Assembly: GCF_003143855.1 (NCBI RefSeq)
Contig: NZ_QFRK01000028.1
Location: forward strand, 44 to 64,043
Length of the DNA stretch: 64,000 nucleotides
Source of the DNA: Streptomyces sp. NWU339
GTDB taxonomy: Bacteria > Actinomycetota > Actinomycetes > Streptomycetales > Streptomycetaceae
Direction of reading: 5' to 3'
In this document: positions 52,498 to 63,494 of the stretch, piece after piece
Layout: each line of letters starts with the position of its first letter
Position numbering within the stretch: the stretch's first letter is position 1
The notes under the pieces: model-generated
Database searches by the model: none
What the model was told of the DNA's origin: nothing
What the model saw: only the letters and a program-made list of their open reading frames with translations
Made by a program: the position numbers and the translations under genes

Positions 52498-54009
52498 TCA
52501 GCCCTCGACGCCCAGCTGCTGAAGGATCAGCTCCTTCACGCGGGCCGCGTCCGCCTGACCGCGGGTGGCCTTCATGACCGCGCCGACCAGCGCACCGGCC
52601 GCCGCGACCTTGCCGCCACGGATCTTGTCCGCGACGCCCGGGTTGCCGGCGATGGCCTCCTCCACGGCGGCGGTGAGCGCGCCATCGTCGGAGACGACCT
52701 TCAGTCCGCGCTTCTCGACCACCTCGTCCGGCGTGCCCTCGCCCGCGAGGACGCCCTCGATGACCTGACGGGCCAGCTTGTCGTTCAGGTCGCCCTTCGT
52801 GACCAGCTCGGCGACCCGCGCCACCTGCGGCGGCGTGATCTCCAGCTCGTCGAGCGCCTTGCCGGACTCGTTGGCGCTGCGAGCGAGCTCGCCCATCCAC
52901 CACTTGCGCGCGGAGGCCGCGTCGGCACCGGCATCGATGGTGGCGACGATCGGCTCCAGCGCACCGGCGTTGAGGATCGCCTGCATGTCGGTGCCGGAGA
53001 TGCCCCACTCCTCACGGAGCCGGTTGCGGCGCACCAGCGGCAGCTCGGGCAGCCCGGCGCGCAGTTCCTCGACCCACTCTCGGGACGGGGCGACCGGCAC
53101 CAGGTCGGGCTCCGGGAAGTACCGGTAGTCCTCGGCCTCCTCCTTCACGCGGCCGGAGGTCGTCGACCCCGTGTCCTCGTGGAAGTGCCGGGTCTCCTGG
53201 ATGATCGTCCCGCCGCTGCCCAGTACGGCGGCGTGCCGCTGGATCTCGAAGCGGGCGGCACGCTCGACGGACCGCAGCGAGTTGACGTTCTTGGTCTCGC
53301 TCCGGGTGCCGAACTTCTCCTGCCCGTGCGGGCGCAGCGACAGGTTCACGTCGCAGCGCATCTGGCCCATCTCCATCCGGGCCTCGGACACGCCGAGGGC
53401 ACGGATGAGTTCGCGCAGCTCACGGACGTAGGCCCGGGCGACCTCGGGGGCACGCTCGCCCGCTCCCTCGATCGGCTTGGTGACGATCTCGATCAGCGGG
53501 ATGCCCGCGCGGTTGTAGTCGAGCAGGGAGTGGGACGCGCCGTGGATGCGGCCGGTGGCGCCGCCGACGTGCGTCGACTTGCCGGTGTCCTCCTCCATGT
53601 GGGCACGCTCGATCTGCACGCGGAAGGTCTCCCCGTCCTCCAGCTGTACGTCGAGGTAGCCGTCGAAGGCGATCGGCTCGTCGTACTGGGAGGTCTGGAA
53701 GTTCTTCGGCATGTCCGGATAGAAGTAGTTCTTCCGGGCGAAGCGGCACCACTCGGCGATCTCGCAGTTCAGCGCGAGGCCGATCTTGATGGCGGACTCG
53801 ACGCCGGTCGCGTTGACGACCGGGAGCGCGCCCGGCATGCCGAGGCAGACGGGGCAGGTCTGGGTGTTGGGGTCGGCGCCCAGTGTGGTCGAGCAGCCGC
53901 AGAACATCTTGGTCCTGGTGCCGAGTTCGACATGGACCTCGAGGCCCATGACGGGGTCGTAGGACGCCAGCGCGTCCTCGTACGACACCAGGTCGGTCGT
54001 GGTGGTCAC
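52498..54009 (-). CDS. gatB: Aspartyl/glutamyl-tRNA amidotransferase subunit B
   Basis: GatB is the 503-residue tRNA-binding and kinase subunit of GatCAB, which converts Glu-tRNA-Gln to Gln-tRNA-Gln. Family marks are GLEVHVELGTRTKMFCGCST with the first zinc cysteines and NTQTCPVCLGMPGALPVVN with the second pair, so the CxC...CxxC zinc knuckle is intact. YPDMPKNFQTSQYDEPI and DYNRAGIPLIEIVTKP also match. The C-terminal YqeY-like tail is present (about 350-503). The start GTG 54009 has GAGAGGGAAG upstream. It is the last gene of gatC-gatA-(79-residue gene)-gatB. GltX and two tRNA-Gln genes elsewhere in the window supply its substrate. Confidence 0.97.
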   Translation of the reverse strand: MTTTTDLVSYEDALASYDPVMGLEVHVELGTRTKMFCGCSTTLGADPNTQTCPVCLGMPGALPVVNATGVESAIKIGLALNCEIAEWCRFARKNYFYPDMPKNFQTSQYDEPIAFDGYLDVQLEDGETFRVQIERAHMEEDTGKSTHVGGATGRIHGASHSLLDYNRAGIPLIEIVTKPIEGAGERAPEVARAYVRELRELIRALGVSEARMEMGQMRCDVNLSLRPHGQEKFGTRSETKNVNSLRSVERAARFEIQRHAAVLGSGGTIIQETRHFHEDTGSTTSGRVKEEAEDYRYFPEPDLVPVAPSREWVEELRAGLPELPLVRRNRLREEWGISGTDMQAILNAGALEPIVATIDAGADAASARKWWMGELARSANESGKALDELEITPPQVARVAELVTKGDLNDKLARQVIEGVLAGEGTPDEVVEKRGLKVVSDDGALTAAVEEAIAGNPGVADKIRGGKVAAAGALVGAVMKATRGQADAARVKELILQQLGVEG

Positions 54010-54024
54010 GGTGAAACTTCCCTC

Positions 54025-54260
54025 TCAGCCCAGCAGGACGTCGTCGTCGCCGAGGCGCTTCAGCTCGCGGTAGAGGATGGCGAGGTTGGTGACGACCGCG
54101 GCGCCGGTGACGACGGCGTCGAGCAGCCGCAGCGTGTCGTTCTCGCCACGCGCCTTCTTGATCTGCTTGTAGACACCCACGGCGCCGAACGCCGAGGTGG
54201 CCATCGAGACGTACAGACCCGACTTGGACTTCTTGAAGCCCTTGGCCTTGGACAGTGCGC

Positions 54261-54264
<4 letters not shown>
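54025..54264 (-). CDS. Small conserved-looking protein between gatA and gatB
   Basis: The 79-residue product starts MSALSKAKGFKKSKSGLYVS and has two hydrophobic stretches (YVSMATSAFGAVGVYKQI and LLDAVVTGAAVVTNLAILYREL) joined by a basic/polar loop. A small membrane-associated protein is likely. GTG 54264 overlaps the gatA TGA (GTGA) and has GGAGG 12 bases upstream, and gatB follows after 15 bases, so it is tightly bound into the amidotransferase operon. Its function is unknown; co-translation with GatA and GatB hints at a role near the transamidosome, but this is inference. Confidence 0.8.
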
Positions 54265-55754
<1,490 letters not shown>

Positions 55755-55759
55755 GGAAT

Positions 55760-56056
55760 TCAGTCCTCCCCCAGGATCTGCGGCACCTTGAAACGCTGCT
55801 GCTCCTGGGCCGGGGCGCCGGAGAGCGCCTGCTCGGGGGTGAGCGAGGGACGGACCTCGTCCGGGCGCATGACGTTCGTCAGCGGCAGCGGGTGCGAGGT
55901 CGGCGGTACGTCTTGGTCGGCGACCTCGCTGACGCGGGCCACCGCGCCGATGATGTCGTCGAGCTGGCCTGCGAAGTGGTCGAGTTCTTCGGGCTTCAGC
56001 TCCAGACGCGCCAGCCGGGCGAGGTGGGCGACCTCCTCGCGCGTAATGCCAGGCAT
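55760..56056 (-). CDS. gatC: Aspartyl/glutamyl-tRNA amidotransferase subunit C
   Basis: This 98-residue subunit wraps around GatA and stabilises the complex. It starts MPGITREEVAHLARLARLEL and contains the family phrase LDDIIGAVARVSEVADQDVPP and the C-terminal EVRPSLTPEQALSGAPAQEQ. ATG 56056 has AGAGGA 8 bases upstream. It is the first gene of the gat operon. The 250 bases upstream hold the promoter and the rmdB terminator hairpin. Confidence 0.95.
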   Translation of the reverse strand: MPGITREEVAHLARLARLELKPEELDHFAGQLDDIIGAVARVSEVADQDVPPTSHPLPLTNVMRPDEVRPSLTPEQALSGAPAQEQQRFKVPQILGED

Positions 56057-56206
56057 GCAGCGATCCTCTGGGGTGAGTGTGCGGTTCGGGGCTAGGGCCG
56101 TCGCGATCCGGGCCAGGCGTGGAGCGGCGGGCGGGAAGGTGACGACAGGCCCCAATCCTATGGGGCACCGCCCCATACCCGTGAAACGGTTTCCCCCGCC
56201 CCCGGA

Positions 56207-56230
56207 ATCACGGCACACCGGTGCCGTGAT
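56207..56230 (-). terminator. Hairpin downstream of the intact GGDEF-EAL gene
   Basis: A perfect 10-bp stem ATCACGGCAC / GTGCCGTGAT with a 4-base loop lies 79 bases after the stop of the GGDEF-EAL gene and before gatC. No U-tract follows. Confidence 0.5.
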
Positions 56231-56308
56231 CAGGACGCCGGAACCCGGGCCGACACCGCCCCCCGACGCCTCCCGGCCGCACTCGCCCGGTCGGCGCACA
56301 GGACGGTG

Positions 56309-58699
56309 TCAGGCCGGGCGGGTCGAGTCGTCGGATGCTGCCGCCGGGAGGGCCACCGCCGGGCGCTCCCAGCCTCGGGAACCGCGGGCGAGGAGCCAGG
56401 CCGTGGTCTCGTCGGGCGGCATCGCGGCCGCGACCAGCCAGCCCTGGACGGCGTCGCAGCCGAGGTCGCGCAGGCGTTCCCAGGTCTCGTCGTCCTCGAC
56501 GCCCTCGGCGACGACGAGCAGGCCGAGCGAATGGGCGAGGTCGACGGTGCAGCGCACGATCTCGGCGTCCTCGGGGTCGACGGCCAGCCGGGCCACGAAG
56601 GAGCGGTCGATCTTCAGTTCGCTGACGGGCAGCCGCCGCAGGTGCACGAGCGAGGAGTAGCCGGTGCCGAAGTCGTCCAGGGACATCTTCACGCCGTGGC
56701 CGGTCAGCGCGTTGAGGGTGTCGGCGGCGCGCTGCGGGTCCTCCAGGAGGACGTGCTCGGTGATCTCGAGCTGGAGCGCTCCCGCCGGCACGCCGTGCCG
56801 GGCCAGGCGCGCCGCGACGGAGCCGGCGAAGCCGGGGCTGTGGACGTCGCGCGGGGAGACGTTGACCGCGACCGGCACGTACAGGCCCTGGGAACGCCAC
56901 CGGGCGACCTGCCCGAGGGCGGTCTCCAGCACGTACTCGGTGAGGTGCGGCATCAGGCCGGAGGACTCGGCGATCGCTATGAACTCGTCCGGCGGGACCC
57001 TGCCGCGTTCCGGGTGCACCCAGCGGACCAGGGCCTCCATGCCCGCGACCTGTCCGTCGAAACGGACCTTGGGCTGGTAGTGGAGCTGGACCTCGTGGGC
57101 GTCCAGGGCCCGGCGCAGATCGCCCAGGAGTCCCAGCCGGTCGGGGGTGTTGGAGTCCCGCTTGGACTCGTAGACCTCGACGCCGGTGCGGTCCCGTTTG
57201 GCCTGGTACATCGCCACGTCCGCCCGCCGCAGCAGCCCCTCGGCGTCGAGGGCGTGGTCGGGGAAGACGGCGACGCCCGCGCTGGCCTCCAGCACGAGGG
57301 TGAGCCCGTCGAGGTCGAGCGGCGAGCTGAGCGCGGAGACCAGACCGCGGGCGACCCGGGTCGCGGACGTCGTGGAGTCGGCGACCGGCAGTAACACGGC
57401 GAACTCGTCGCCACCGAGCCGCGCGGCCTCCGCCCCGCGCGGCAGGGCCAGCCTCAGCCGGTCGGCGATCTGCAGCAGCAGCCGGTCACCGGCAAGGTGA
57501 CCGAGAGTGTCATTGACCGATCGAAAACGGTCGAGATCGATCAACATCAGGGCTGCGCGGGCGCCGACGCGCTCGGCGTCGTCCAGCGCGGTCCAGATGC
57601 GCTCCAGCAGCCACTGGCGGTTCGGCAGCCCGGTCAGCGGATCGCGCAACTGCTCCTCCGCCCGGGCCCTGGCTATCCACAGGGTGGAGTCGAGCGCGAT
57701 CAGCGGGATGGCGAACAGTGGCAGCAGGATCGGCCGGGCGTACACGACCACGCAGATCAGCGGCGCTATGCCGAGCAGCGCGACCGCGACCAGGCCCTGT
57801 CTGACCAGGGCGGTGCGGGCGACGGTGGGCAGTCCGGCGCGCGGGGTGTGCAGGTACCAGAGGAGGGTGCGGGTGACCACGAGATACGCGGCGGCGGCCA
57901 GCACCACTTCGGCAGCGGTGTGCAGGCCCCAGGTGTCCGGGGTCGAGGGGGACTCGACGGACGGTACGGACCCGAAGAGGGCCGGCACCAGCGCGCCGGC
58001 GCTGATGCCGAGCAGGTCCACCGCGCCGTGCAGGACGCCCTGACGCCAACGGCCCCGCCTGGCTATGCCGACCAGCACGACCACGGTGAGGCTGACCAGG
58101 CCGGCCGGGACCCAGCCGTAGAGCAGCAGCACCGCGAGGGTGACGGCGCTGCCCGAGCCGGTGCCGCCCCACCAGCGGGAGCGGCCCAGCATCACCAGGT
58201 GACCGACGATGATCCCGGTCAGTACGGCCAGCGACCAACCGACCCGGCCGGACGGGAAGAGCGCGTGACCGCCGGTGAACGCCCGCAGGAAGCCGATGCC
58301 CAGCACGAACGCGGCCGCCGCGACGACCGCGGTGGGCAACGCGGGCCAGGACGGGTGGCGTTCGGTGTCCGTCTCGGACAGTCCGGTGCGGTGCGAGGGC
58401 AGTCCGGTGCCCGGCGAGGACGCCCGGGGACCGCGCGGCGACCGTCCTGGACCGTGCGGGAGCCGCCCGGGAGCGTATCCGGCCGCGGGCCGTCCGACAG
58501 CCGCCTGTCCGGCGACAGGTTGCCCGGCGACCGGCGGTCCGGCTCCGCGCGCGTCCGCGGTGTACGCCACCGGGCGTCCTTGGCTGCCCGAATGCCCCGC
58601 GGGCCGCCCGCCCCCACGTCTGCGTCGCCCTGCGGCCGCCACGCGGCGCAGGCCCAGGCGCAGCCGTGAGCCCGGGGCGGCGCTCTCGGTGGGTTCCAT
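56309..58699 (-). CDS. rmdB: GGDEF-EAL membrane protein, probable c-di-GMP phosphodiesterase RmdB
   Basis: This 796-residue protein has a Pro/Gly-rich start with AGQ/VGR repeats, about seven to eight membrane helices (about 120-340), a GGDEF domain with RLGGDEFAVLL (about 430) and an EAL domain. The EAL catalytic motifs are intact (GMEALVRWVHPE, LDDFGTGYSSL, LKIDRSFVARL, AEGVEDDETW), so it should hydrolyse cyclic di-GMP. The GGDEF motif is also intact. The place next to ligA and gatC and the layout fit RmdB, a Streptomyces phosphodiesterase that affects development; I give this name with moderate confidence. Start ATG 58699 has GAGAGGGACGGGA before it. Confidence 0.85.
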   Translation of the reverse strand: MEPTESAAPGSRLRLGLRRVAAAGRRRRGGGRPAGHSGSQGRPVAYTADARGAGPPVAGQPVAGQAAVGRPAAGYAPGRLPHGPGRSPRGPRASSPGTGLPSHRTGLSETDTERHPSWPALPTAVVAAAAFVLGIGFLRAFTGGHALFPSGRVGWSLAVLTGIIVGHLVMLGRSRWWGGTGSGSAVTLAVLLLYGWVPAGLVSLTVVVLVGIARRGRWRQGVLHGAVDLLGISAGALVPALFGSVPSVESPSTPDTWGLHTAAEVVLAAAAYLVVTRTLLWYLHTPRAGLPTVARTALVRQGLVAVALLGIAPLICVVVYARPILLPLFAIPLIALDSTLWIARARAEEQLRDPLTGLPNRQWLLERIWTALDDAERVGARAALMLIDLDRFRSVNDTLGHLAGDRLLLQIADRLRLALPRGAEAARLGGDEFAVLLPVADSTTSATRVARGLVSALSSPLDLDGLTLVLEASAGVAVFPDHALDAEGLLRRADVAMYQAKRDRTGVEVYESKRDSNTPDRLGLLGDLRRALDAHEVQLHYQPKVRFDGQVAGMEALVRWVHPERGRVPPDEFIAIAESSGLMPHLTEYVLETALGQVARWRSQGLYVPVAVNVSPRDVHSPGFAGSVAARLARHGVPAGALQLEITEHVLLEDPQRAADTLNALTGHGVKMSLDDFGTGYSSLVHLRRLPVSELKIDRSFVARLAVDPEDAEIVRCTVDLAHSLGLLVVAEGVEDDETWERLRDLGCDAVQGWLVAAAMPPDETTAWLLARGSRGWERPAVALPAAASDDSTRPA

Positions 58700-58958
58700 T
58701 CCCGTCCCTCTCACAGCCGGCGGTGCCCACGCCACACGGCTCGATGCCCGACTACCCTCAGCGGCTCCGTGGCAGAAAGCCCTTCCACGGCCCCCTCACG
58801 AACACAGGGATGCCCCGACCGCAGCTGGGCACGGCAGGCGCACATCCCAACAGTAGGCCGCGGAGGGCTTTCAGGGGCACCGGTCGCCGACGGTTGCCCG
58901 AATGCGCCCCAGCCACCCGTATGCATCTGGTATGCGCCGATCGGGTGGCCTCCCACCG

Positions 58959-61154
58959 CTACTCCTCGGTCTGAAGTGCCATGTCGGAGGCTGCTTCCGG
59001 CCCTTCGGCGAGAAGAACGGTGAAGCCCTCCTCGTTCAGAACCGGCACCTTGAGCTGCATCGCCTTGTCGTGTTTCGACCCGGGGTTGTCTCCCACGACG
59101 ACGAAGGACGTCTTCTTCGAGACCGAACCGGTCACCTTCGCTCCCCGGGTCTGCAGCGCCTCCTTCGCGCCGTCCCGGGTGTAGTGCTCCAGGGTTCCGG
59201 TCACCACGACCGTCAGTCCCGCCAGTGGACGCGGTCCCTCGTCCTCGCCGGACCCCTCGTCCTCCATGCGGACACCGGCCGCCCGCCACTTGCGGATGAT
59301 CTCGCGGTGCCAGTCCTCGGCGAACCACTGCTTGAGGGAGGCGGCGATGATGCCGCCGACGCCCTCGGTACCGGCCAACTCCTCCTCGGTGGCCTGCTCG
59401 ATCCGGTCGATGGACCGGAACTCCCGGGCCAGTGCCTCGGCCGCGACCGGGCCGACGTGCCGGATGGACAGGCTGGTGAGGACCCGCGCGAGCGGACGTT
59501 CCTTGGCCGCCTCGATGTTCGCCAGCATCGCGACCGCGTTCTTCCTCGGCTCGCCCTCCTGGTTGGCGAAGACCGTGGCGATCTTCTCCTCGCCCGTCTT
59601 CGGGTCCCGCTTGGGCAGACCGCTGTCCTGGTCGAGGACGTACGCCTTGATGGGCAGCAACTGCTCGACGGTGAGGTCGAACAGGTCGCCCTCGTCCCTC
59701 AGTGGCGGCTCCTTCGGCTCCAGCGGCCTGGTGAGAGCCGCCGCGGCGACATAGCCAAAGTGCTCGATGTCCAGCGCCTTGCGGCCCGCGAGGTAGAACA
59801 GCCGCTCCCTCAACTGGGCAGGGCAGGCACGGGCGTTGGGGCAGCGCAGGTCGACGTCGCCCTCCTTCATCGCGCGCAGCGGCGTGCCGCACTCCGGGCA
59901 CTCGCCCGGCATCACGAACTCGCGCTCACTGCCGTCACGCAGGTCGGCGACCGGGCCGAGGATCTCCGGGATGACGTCACCGGCCTTGCGCAGCACCACC
60001 GTGTCACCGATGAGGATGCCCTTGGCCTTGACCACGTCCTGGTTGTGCAGCGTGGCGAACTCCACCTCGGAACCGGCCACGGTGACCGGCTCGACCTGCG
60101 CGTACGGCGTGACCCTGCCCGTACGGCCCACGCCCACACGGATGTTGACCAGCTTGGTGTTGACCTCCTCGGGCGCGTACTTGTACGCGATGGCCCAGCG
60201 CGGGGCGCGCGAGGTGCTGCCGAGGCGGCCCTGGAGCGGGATCTCGTCGAGCTTGACCACCACTCCGTCGATCTCGTGCGCCACGGAGTGCCGGTTCTCG
60301 CCGTAGTGCGCGATGAACTCCCGTACGCCGGCGAGGCCGTCGACGACCCTGTTGTGCGGGGAGGTGGGCAGCCCCCAGGTCTTCAGCAGGTCGTACGCCT
60401 CGGAGAGCCGGGACAGGCCGGTGAACCCCTCCAGGGCACCGATGCCGTGGACGACCATGTGCAGCGGACGGCCGGCGGTGACGCGCGGGTCCTTCTGGCG
60501 CAGCGAACCCGCCGCCGCGTTGCGGGGGTTGGCGAAGGGCTTGTCACCGGCCGCCACCAGACGGGCGTTGAGCCCCTGGAACTTCTCCATCGGGAAGAAG
60601 ACCTCGCCGCGGATCTCCACGAGGTCGGGGACCTCCTCGCCCTTCAGGCGGTCCGGGATCTCGGCGATCGTCCGCACGTTGGGCGTGATGTCCTCGCCGG
60701 TGCGGCCGTCGCCCCGGGTCGCCGCGCGGACGAGCCGGCCCCGCTCATAGGTGAGGTTGACGGCGAGGCCGTCGACCTTCAGCTCGCACAGGAAGTGGAA
60801 CTTCTGCTCGCCCAGTTCCTTGTGGATGCGCTCGACCCAGGCGGCGAGGTCGTCGTCGTTGAAGGTGTTGTCGAGGGAGAGCATGCGCGAGACGTGCTGC
60901 ACGGAGGTGAACTCCGTCGCGTACGCCCCGGCGACCTTCTGGGTCGGGGAGTCGGGCGTGCGCAGCTCCGGATGCTCCTCCTCCAGTGCCTCCAACTCCC
61001 GCAGCAGCCGGTCGAACTCGGCGTCGCTGATGACGGGCGCGTCGTTCACGTAGTACCGGAAGCGGTGCTCCTCGATCTGCTCAGCGAGCCTGGCGTGCTG
61101 TTCCCGTGCCTCGGCCGGCACGCTCGTCGTCTCCGCCTGCTTGTCACCCGCCAC
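58959..61154 (-). CDS. ligA: NAD-dependent DNA ligase
   Basis: LigA has 731 residues and seals nicks in replication and repair using NAD. The adenylated lysine is in CELKVDGLAVNLTYERG, followed by RGDGRTGEDITPNVRT and an OB fold. A four-cysteine zinc finger (CPECGTPL...CPNARACPAQ), helix-hairpin-helix repeats (LSIRHVGPVAAEALA) and a C-terminal BRCT domain (GLTVVVTGTLEHYTRDGAKE) complete it. GTG 61154 has GGGAGGAC before it. It starts 14 bases after the stop of the MetE-like gene and is probably co-transcribed with it. Confidence 0.97.
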   Translation of the reverse strand: MAGDKQAETTSVPAEAREQHARLAEQIEEHRFRYYVNDAPVISDAEFDRLLRELEALEEEHPELRTPDSPTQKVAGAYATEFTSVQHVSRMLSLDNTFNDDDLAAWVERIHKELGEQKFHFLCELKVDGLAVNLTYERGRLVRAATRGDGRTGEDITPNVRTIAEIPDRLKGEEVPDLVEIRGEVFFPMEKFQGLNARLVAAGDKPFANPRNAAAGSLRQKDPRVTAGRPLHMVVHGIGALEGFTGLSRLSEAYDLLKTWGLPTSPHNRVVDGLAGVREFIAHYGENRHSVAHEIDGVVVKLDEIPLQGRLGSTSRAPRWAIAYKYAPEEVNTKLVNIRVGVGRTGRVTPYAQVEPVTVAGSEVEFATLHNQDVVKAKGILIGDTVVLRKAGDVIPEILGPVADLRDGSEREFVMPGECPECGTPLRAMKEGDVDLRCPNARACPAQLRERLFYLAGRKALDIEHFGYVAAAALTRPLEPKEPPLRDEGDLFDLTVEQLLPIKAYVLDQDSGLPKRDPKTGEEKIATVFANQEGEPRKNAVAMLANIEAAKERPLARVLTSLSIRHVGPVAAEALAREFRSIDRIEQATEEELAGTEGVGGIIAASLKQWFAEDWHREIIRKWRAAGVRMEDEGSGEDEGPRPLAGLTVVVTGTLEHYTRDGAKEALQTRGAKVTGSVSKKTSFVVVGDNPGSKHDKAMQLKVPVLNEEGFTVLLAEGPEAASDMALQTEE

Positions 61155-61168
61155 CGTGTGTCCTCCCG

Positions 61169-62176
61169 TTACTCTGGGTTGTCCGCCAGGGACCTCGCCG
61201 CCCGGACGCAGTGCGCGTAAGCCTTGCGCGCGTACTCCGGGGAGGCCCCCGCGAGTCCGCACGCCGGAGTGACCGTGACCGCCTCCGGGAGAAGGCCCGG
61301 CCGCAGCCCCAGCCTGCGCCACAGCGTTCTGACACCCATGACGCTACCGGCAGGGTCTGACAACGGGCCGTCCGTGCCCGGCACGACCCCGGTGAACAGC
61401 CGGGTACCGCTCTCCACCGCCTCCCCGATCACTTCGTCGTCACGCTCGGTGAGAAGCGAGAAGTCGAAGGAGATCGCCTGCGCGCCCGCCCGGCGCAGCA
61501 GGGCGAACGGCACGTCCGGCGCGCACGAGTGGACCACGACGGGCCCGCCGTCGTGCACCCCGACGACGTCCCGGAGCGCGGCCTCGACCAGCTGCCGGTC
61601 CACCGCGCGGTGGGTGCGGTAGCCGCTGGCGCTGCGCACCCGGCCGCGCAGGACGTCGGTGAGGGACGGCTCGTCGAGCTGGAGGACGAGCCGTGCGCCG
61701 GGCACCCGGCGCCGCATCTCGTCGAGGTGCAGACGCAGCCCCTCGGCGAGCGAGGCGGTGAGGTCACGGCAGGCGCCGGGGTCGGAGAGGGCGGCCTCCC
61801 CGTTCCTCAGCTCCAGCTGGGCGGCGAGCGTCCAGGGACCCACGGCCTGCACCTTCAGCGGGCCCTCGTACCCCTGGGTGAACTCCTCCAGCGCGTCGAG
61901 GTCCTCACCGAGCCAGGAGCGGGCCCGCCTGGTGTCCCGCCCCGGCCGGTCCCCGATCCGCCAGCCGCTGGGCTCCACGCGCGCGTACAGCTCGACGAGC
62001 ATCCCGGCGGTCCGTCCGATCATGTCCGCGCCGGGCCCCCGGGCGGGCAGTTCGGGCAGGAACGGAAAGTCCTCGAAGCTTCCGGTGACGGTCTTGACGG
62101 CCTCGCGGGCGTCCCCGCCCGGCATCGACCCGATCCCGGTCGCGGCCCCGAACCTGAACTGGCTGTTATCGCTCAC
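61169..62176 (-). CDS. MetE C-terminal-like methionine synthase family protein
   Basis: This 335-residue protein has the fold of the C-terminal catalytic domain of cobalamin-independent methionine synthase. It begins RFGAATGIGSMPGGDAREAV. The zinc-site histidine and cysteine are visible as VVVHSCAPDV and VTPACGLAGASPEYA. It lacks the N-terminal domain of MetE. Such short proteins transfer methyl groups from other donors or act in core methionine synthesis, so the donor here is uncertain. The start is GTG 62176. It lies just upstream of ligA and is probably in its operon. Confidence 0.85.
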   Translation of the reverse strand: MSDNSQFRFGAATGIGSMPGGDAREAVKTVTGSFEDFPFLPELPARGPGADMIGRTAGMLVELYARVEPSGWRIGDRPGRDTRRARSWLGEDLDALEEFTQGYEGPLKVQAVGPWTLAAQLELRNGEAALSDPGACRDLTASLAEGLRLHLDEMRRRVPGARLVLQLDEPSLTDVLRGRVRSASGYRTHRAVDRQLVEAALRDVVGVHDGGPVVVHSCAPDVPFALLRRAGAQAISFDFSLLTERDDEVIGEAVESGTRLFTGVVPGTDGPLSDPAGSVMGVRTLWRRLGLRPGLLPEAVTVTPACGLAGASPEYARKAYAHCVRAARSLADNPE

Positions 62177-62234
62177 CGGAGAAGCGTACGGAACGGTCCG
62201 GGGCTCCCGCGTCCCGGTCCTTACGCCCGTGGGG

Positions 62235-62924
62235 TCAGCGTCCCGGCCGTACCGTCAGATCGTTGACCTCCGCGTCCCCGGGCAGGTCGAGGGCCATGAG
62301 AATGGTCGTGGCGACCGACTCGGGGTCGATCCACCGGCCGGGGTCGTAGTCCTTGCCTTCCTGCCGGTGGACCTTGGCCTGCATGGGGCTGGCGGTGCGG
62401 CCGGGGTAGACCGAGGTGACGCGGACGCCGTTGTCGTGCTCCTCGTGGCGCAGCGAGTCGGCGAGCGCCTTCAGGCCGTGCTTGGAGGCCGCGTAGGCGG
62501 ACCACTGGGCATGGGCGTTCAGCCCGGCGCCGGAGTTGACGAAGACCACGTGGCCCCGGCTCGCGCGGAGCTGGGGCAGGAAGTGACGGGTGAGTTCGGC
62601 GGGGGCGACGAGGTTGACGTCGAGCTGGTGCCGCCAGGTCTTCGGGGTCAGCTCGCCGACCGTGCCGAGGTCGACGACGCCGGCGATGTGCAGCAGGGAG
62701 TCCACCCGGTCCGGGAGCGACTGGTGCGAGAAGGCCCAGCTGAGCCTGTCGGGGTCCGCCAGGTCACCGACGAGGGTCCGCGCCCCGGGGAACGCGGCCG
62801 CCAGCTCCTTCGCCCGCCCCGCCCCACGCGCGTGCAGCACGAGTTCGTCCCCCCGCGCGTGCAGCCTGCGGGCGACGGCCGCGCCGATGCCGGAGCCGGC
62901 TCCGGTGATCACATGTGTAGCCAT
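62235..62924 (-). CDS. Short-chain dehydrogenase/reductase
   Basis: This 229-residue classical SDR has nucleotide motif VITGAGSGIGAAVARRL, the structural NNAG variant LLHIAGVVD, catalytic serine in FVNSGAGLNAHAQ and YxxxK in SAYAASKHGLKAL, all intact. The cofactor and substrate cannot be told; no acidic residue after strand 2 stands out for NAD preference. The start is ATG 62924. Divergence from neighbours is small on both sides (33 bases to the LOG gene), so it may belong to the same transcript. Confidence 0.92.
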   Translation of the reverse strand: MATHVITGAGSGIGAAVARRLHARGDELVLHARGAGRAKELAAAFPGARTLVGDLADPDRLSWAFSHQSLPDRVDSLLHIAGVVDLGTVGELTPKTWRHQLDVNLVAPAELTRHFLPQLRASRGHVVFVNSGAGLNAHAQWSAYAASKHGLKALADSLRHEEHDNGVRVTSVYPGRTASPMQAKVHRQEGKDYDPGRWIDPESVATTILMALDLPGDAEVNDLTVRPGR

Positions 62925-62957
62925 GCCGCCATGTTCGCATCACGCACGGGTCAGGCC

Positions 62958-63494
62958 CTAGATGCCCTGGCTCTCCTCCAGGTACGCCAGTGCGCCCACG
63001 GGGTCCTCCGCGAAGAACACCAGGTCGGTGAGGGCGCGGGGCAGGAAGCCCTCGTCCTCCATCCGGCGGAACTGCGTCTTGAGGCCGTCGTAGAAGCCCG
63101 CGGTGTTCAGCAGGACCACCGGCTTGTCCGTGTGTCCGTGCTTCTTCAGCTCCAGGATCTCGGTCGCCTCGTCCAGCGTGCCGGTGCCGCCCACCATGAT
63201 CACCACCGCGTCGGCCTTCTCGAGGAGCAGGCGCTTGCGCTCCGCCAGGTCGGGGGCGATCACCATCTCGTCGGCACCCCGGCGCGCCTTCGCCGCCAGG
63301 AACTCCACCGAGACGCCGAGGAGCCGCCCGCCCGCCTCCTGCACCCCGTCGGCGACGACCTTCATCAGGCCGACGTCGGAACCGCCCCACACCAGGGTGT
63401 GGCCACCCTTGCCCAGCAGTCGGGCGAACTCCCGCGCGGGGCCCGTGTAGCGCTCGTCCAGGTCGGCCGCGGAGAGGAAGACGCAAATATTCAC
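62958..63494 (-). CDS. LOG-family protein (nucleotide 5'-monophosphate nucleosidase type)
   Basis: This 178-residue Rossmann-fold protein belongs to the TIGR00730/LOG family, originally annotated as lysine decarboxylase-like. The signature PGGxGTxxE reads MVGGTGTLDEATEIL here, with the first proline replaced by valine. GGSDVGLMKVVADG is the other family block. LOG proteins cleave the N-glycosidic bond of cytokinin or purine monophosphates. GTG 63494 overlaps the TGA of the upstream methyltransferase (GTGA), implying coupling. Its own stop TAG is followed by GGGCCTG, so TAGGGCCTG here matches the end of the MITE-like repeat. Confidence 0.87.
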   Translation of the reverse strand: MNICVFLSAADLDERYTGPAREFARLLGKGGHTLVWGGSDVGLMKVVADGVQEAGGRLLGVSVEFLAAKARRGADEMVIAPDLAERKRLLLEKADAVVIMVGGTGTLDEATEILELKKHGHTDKPVVLLNTAGFYDGLKTQFRRMEDEGFLPRALTDLVFFAEDPVGALAYLEESQGI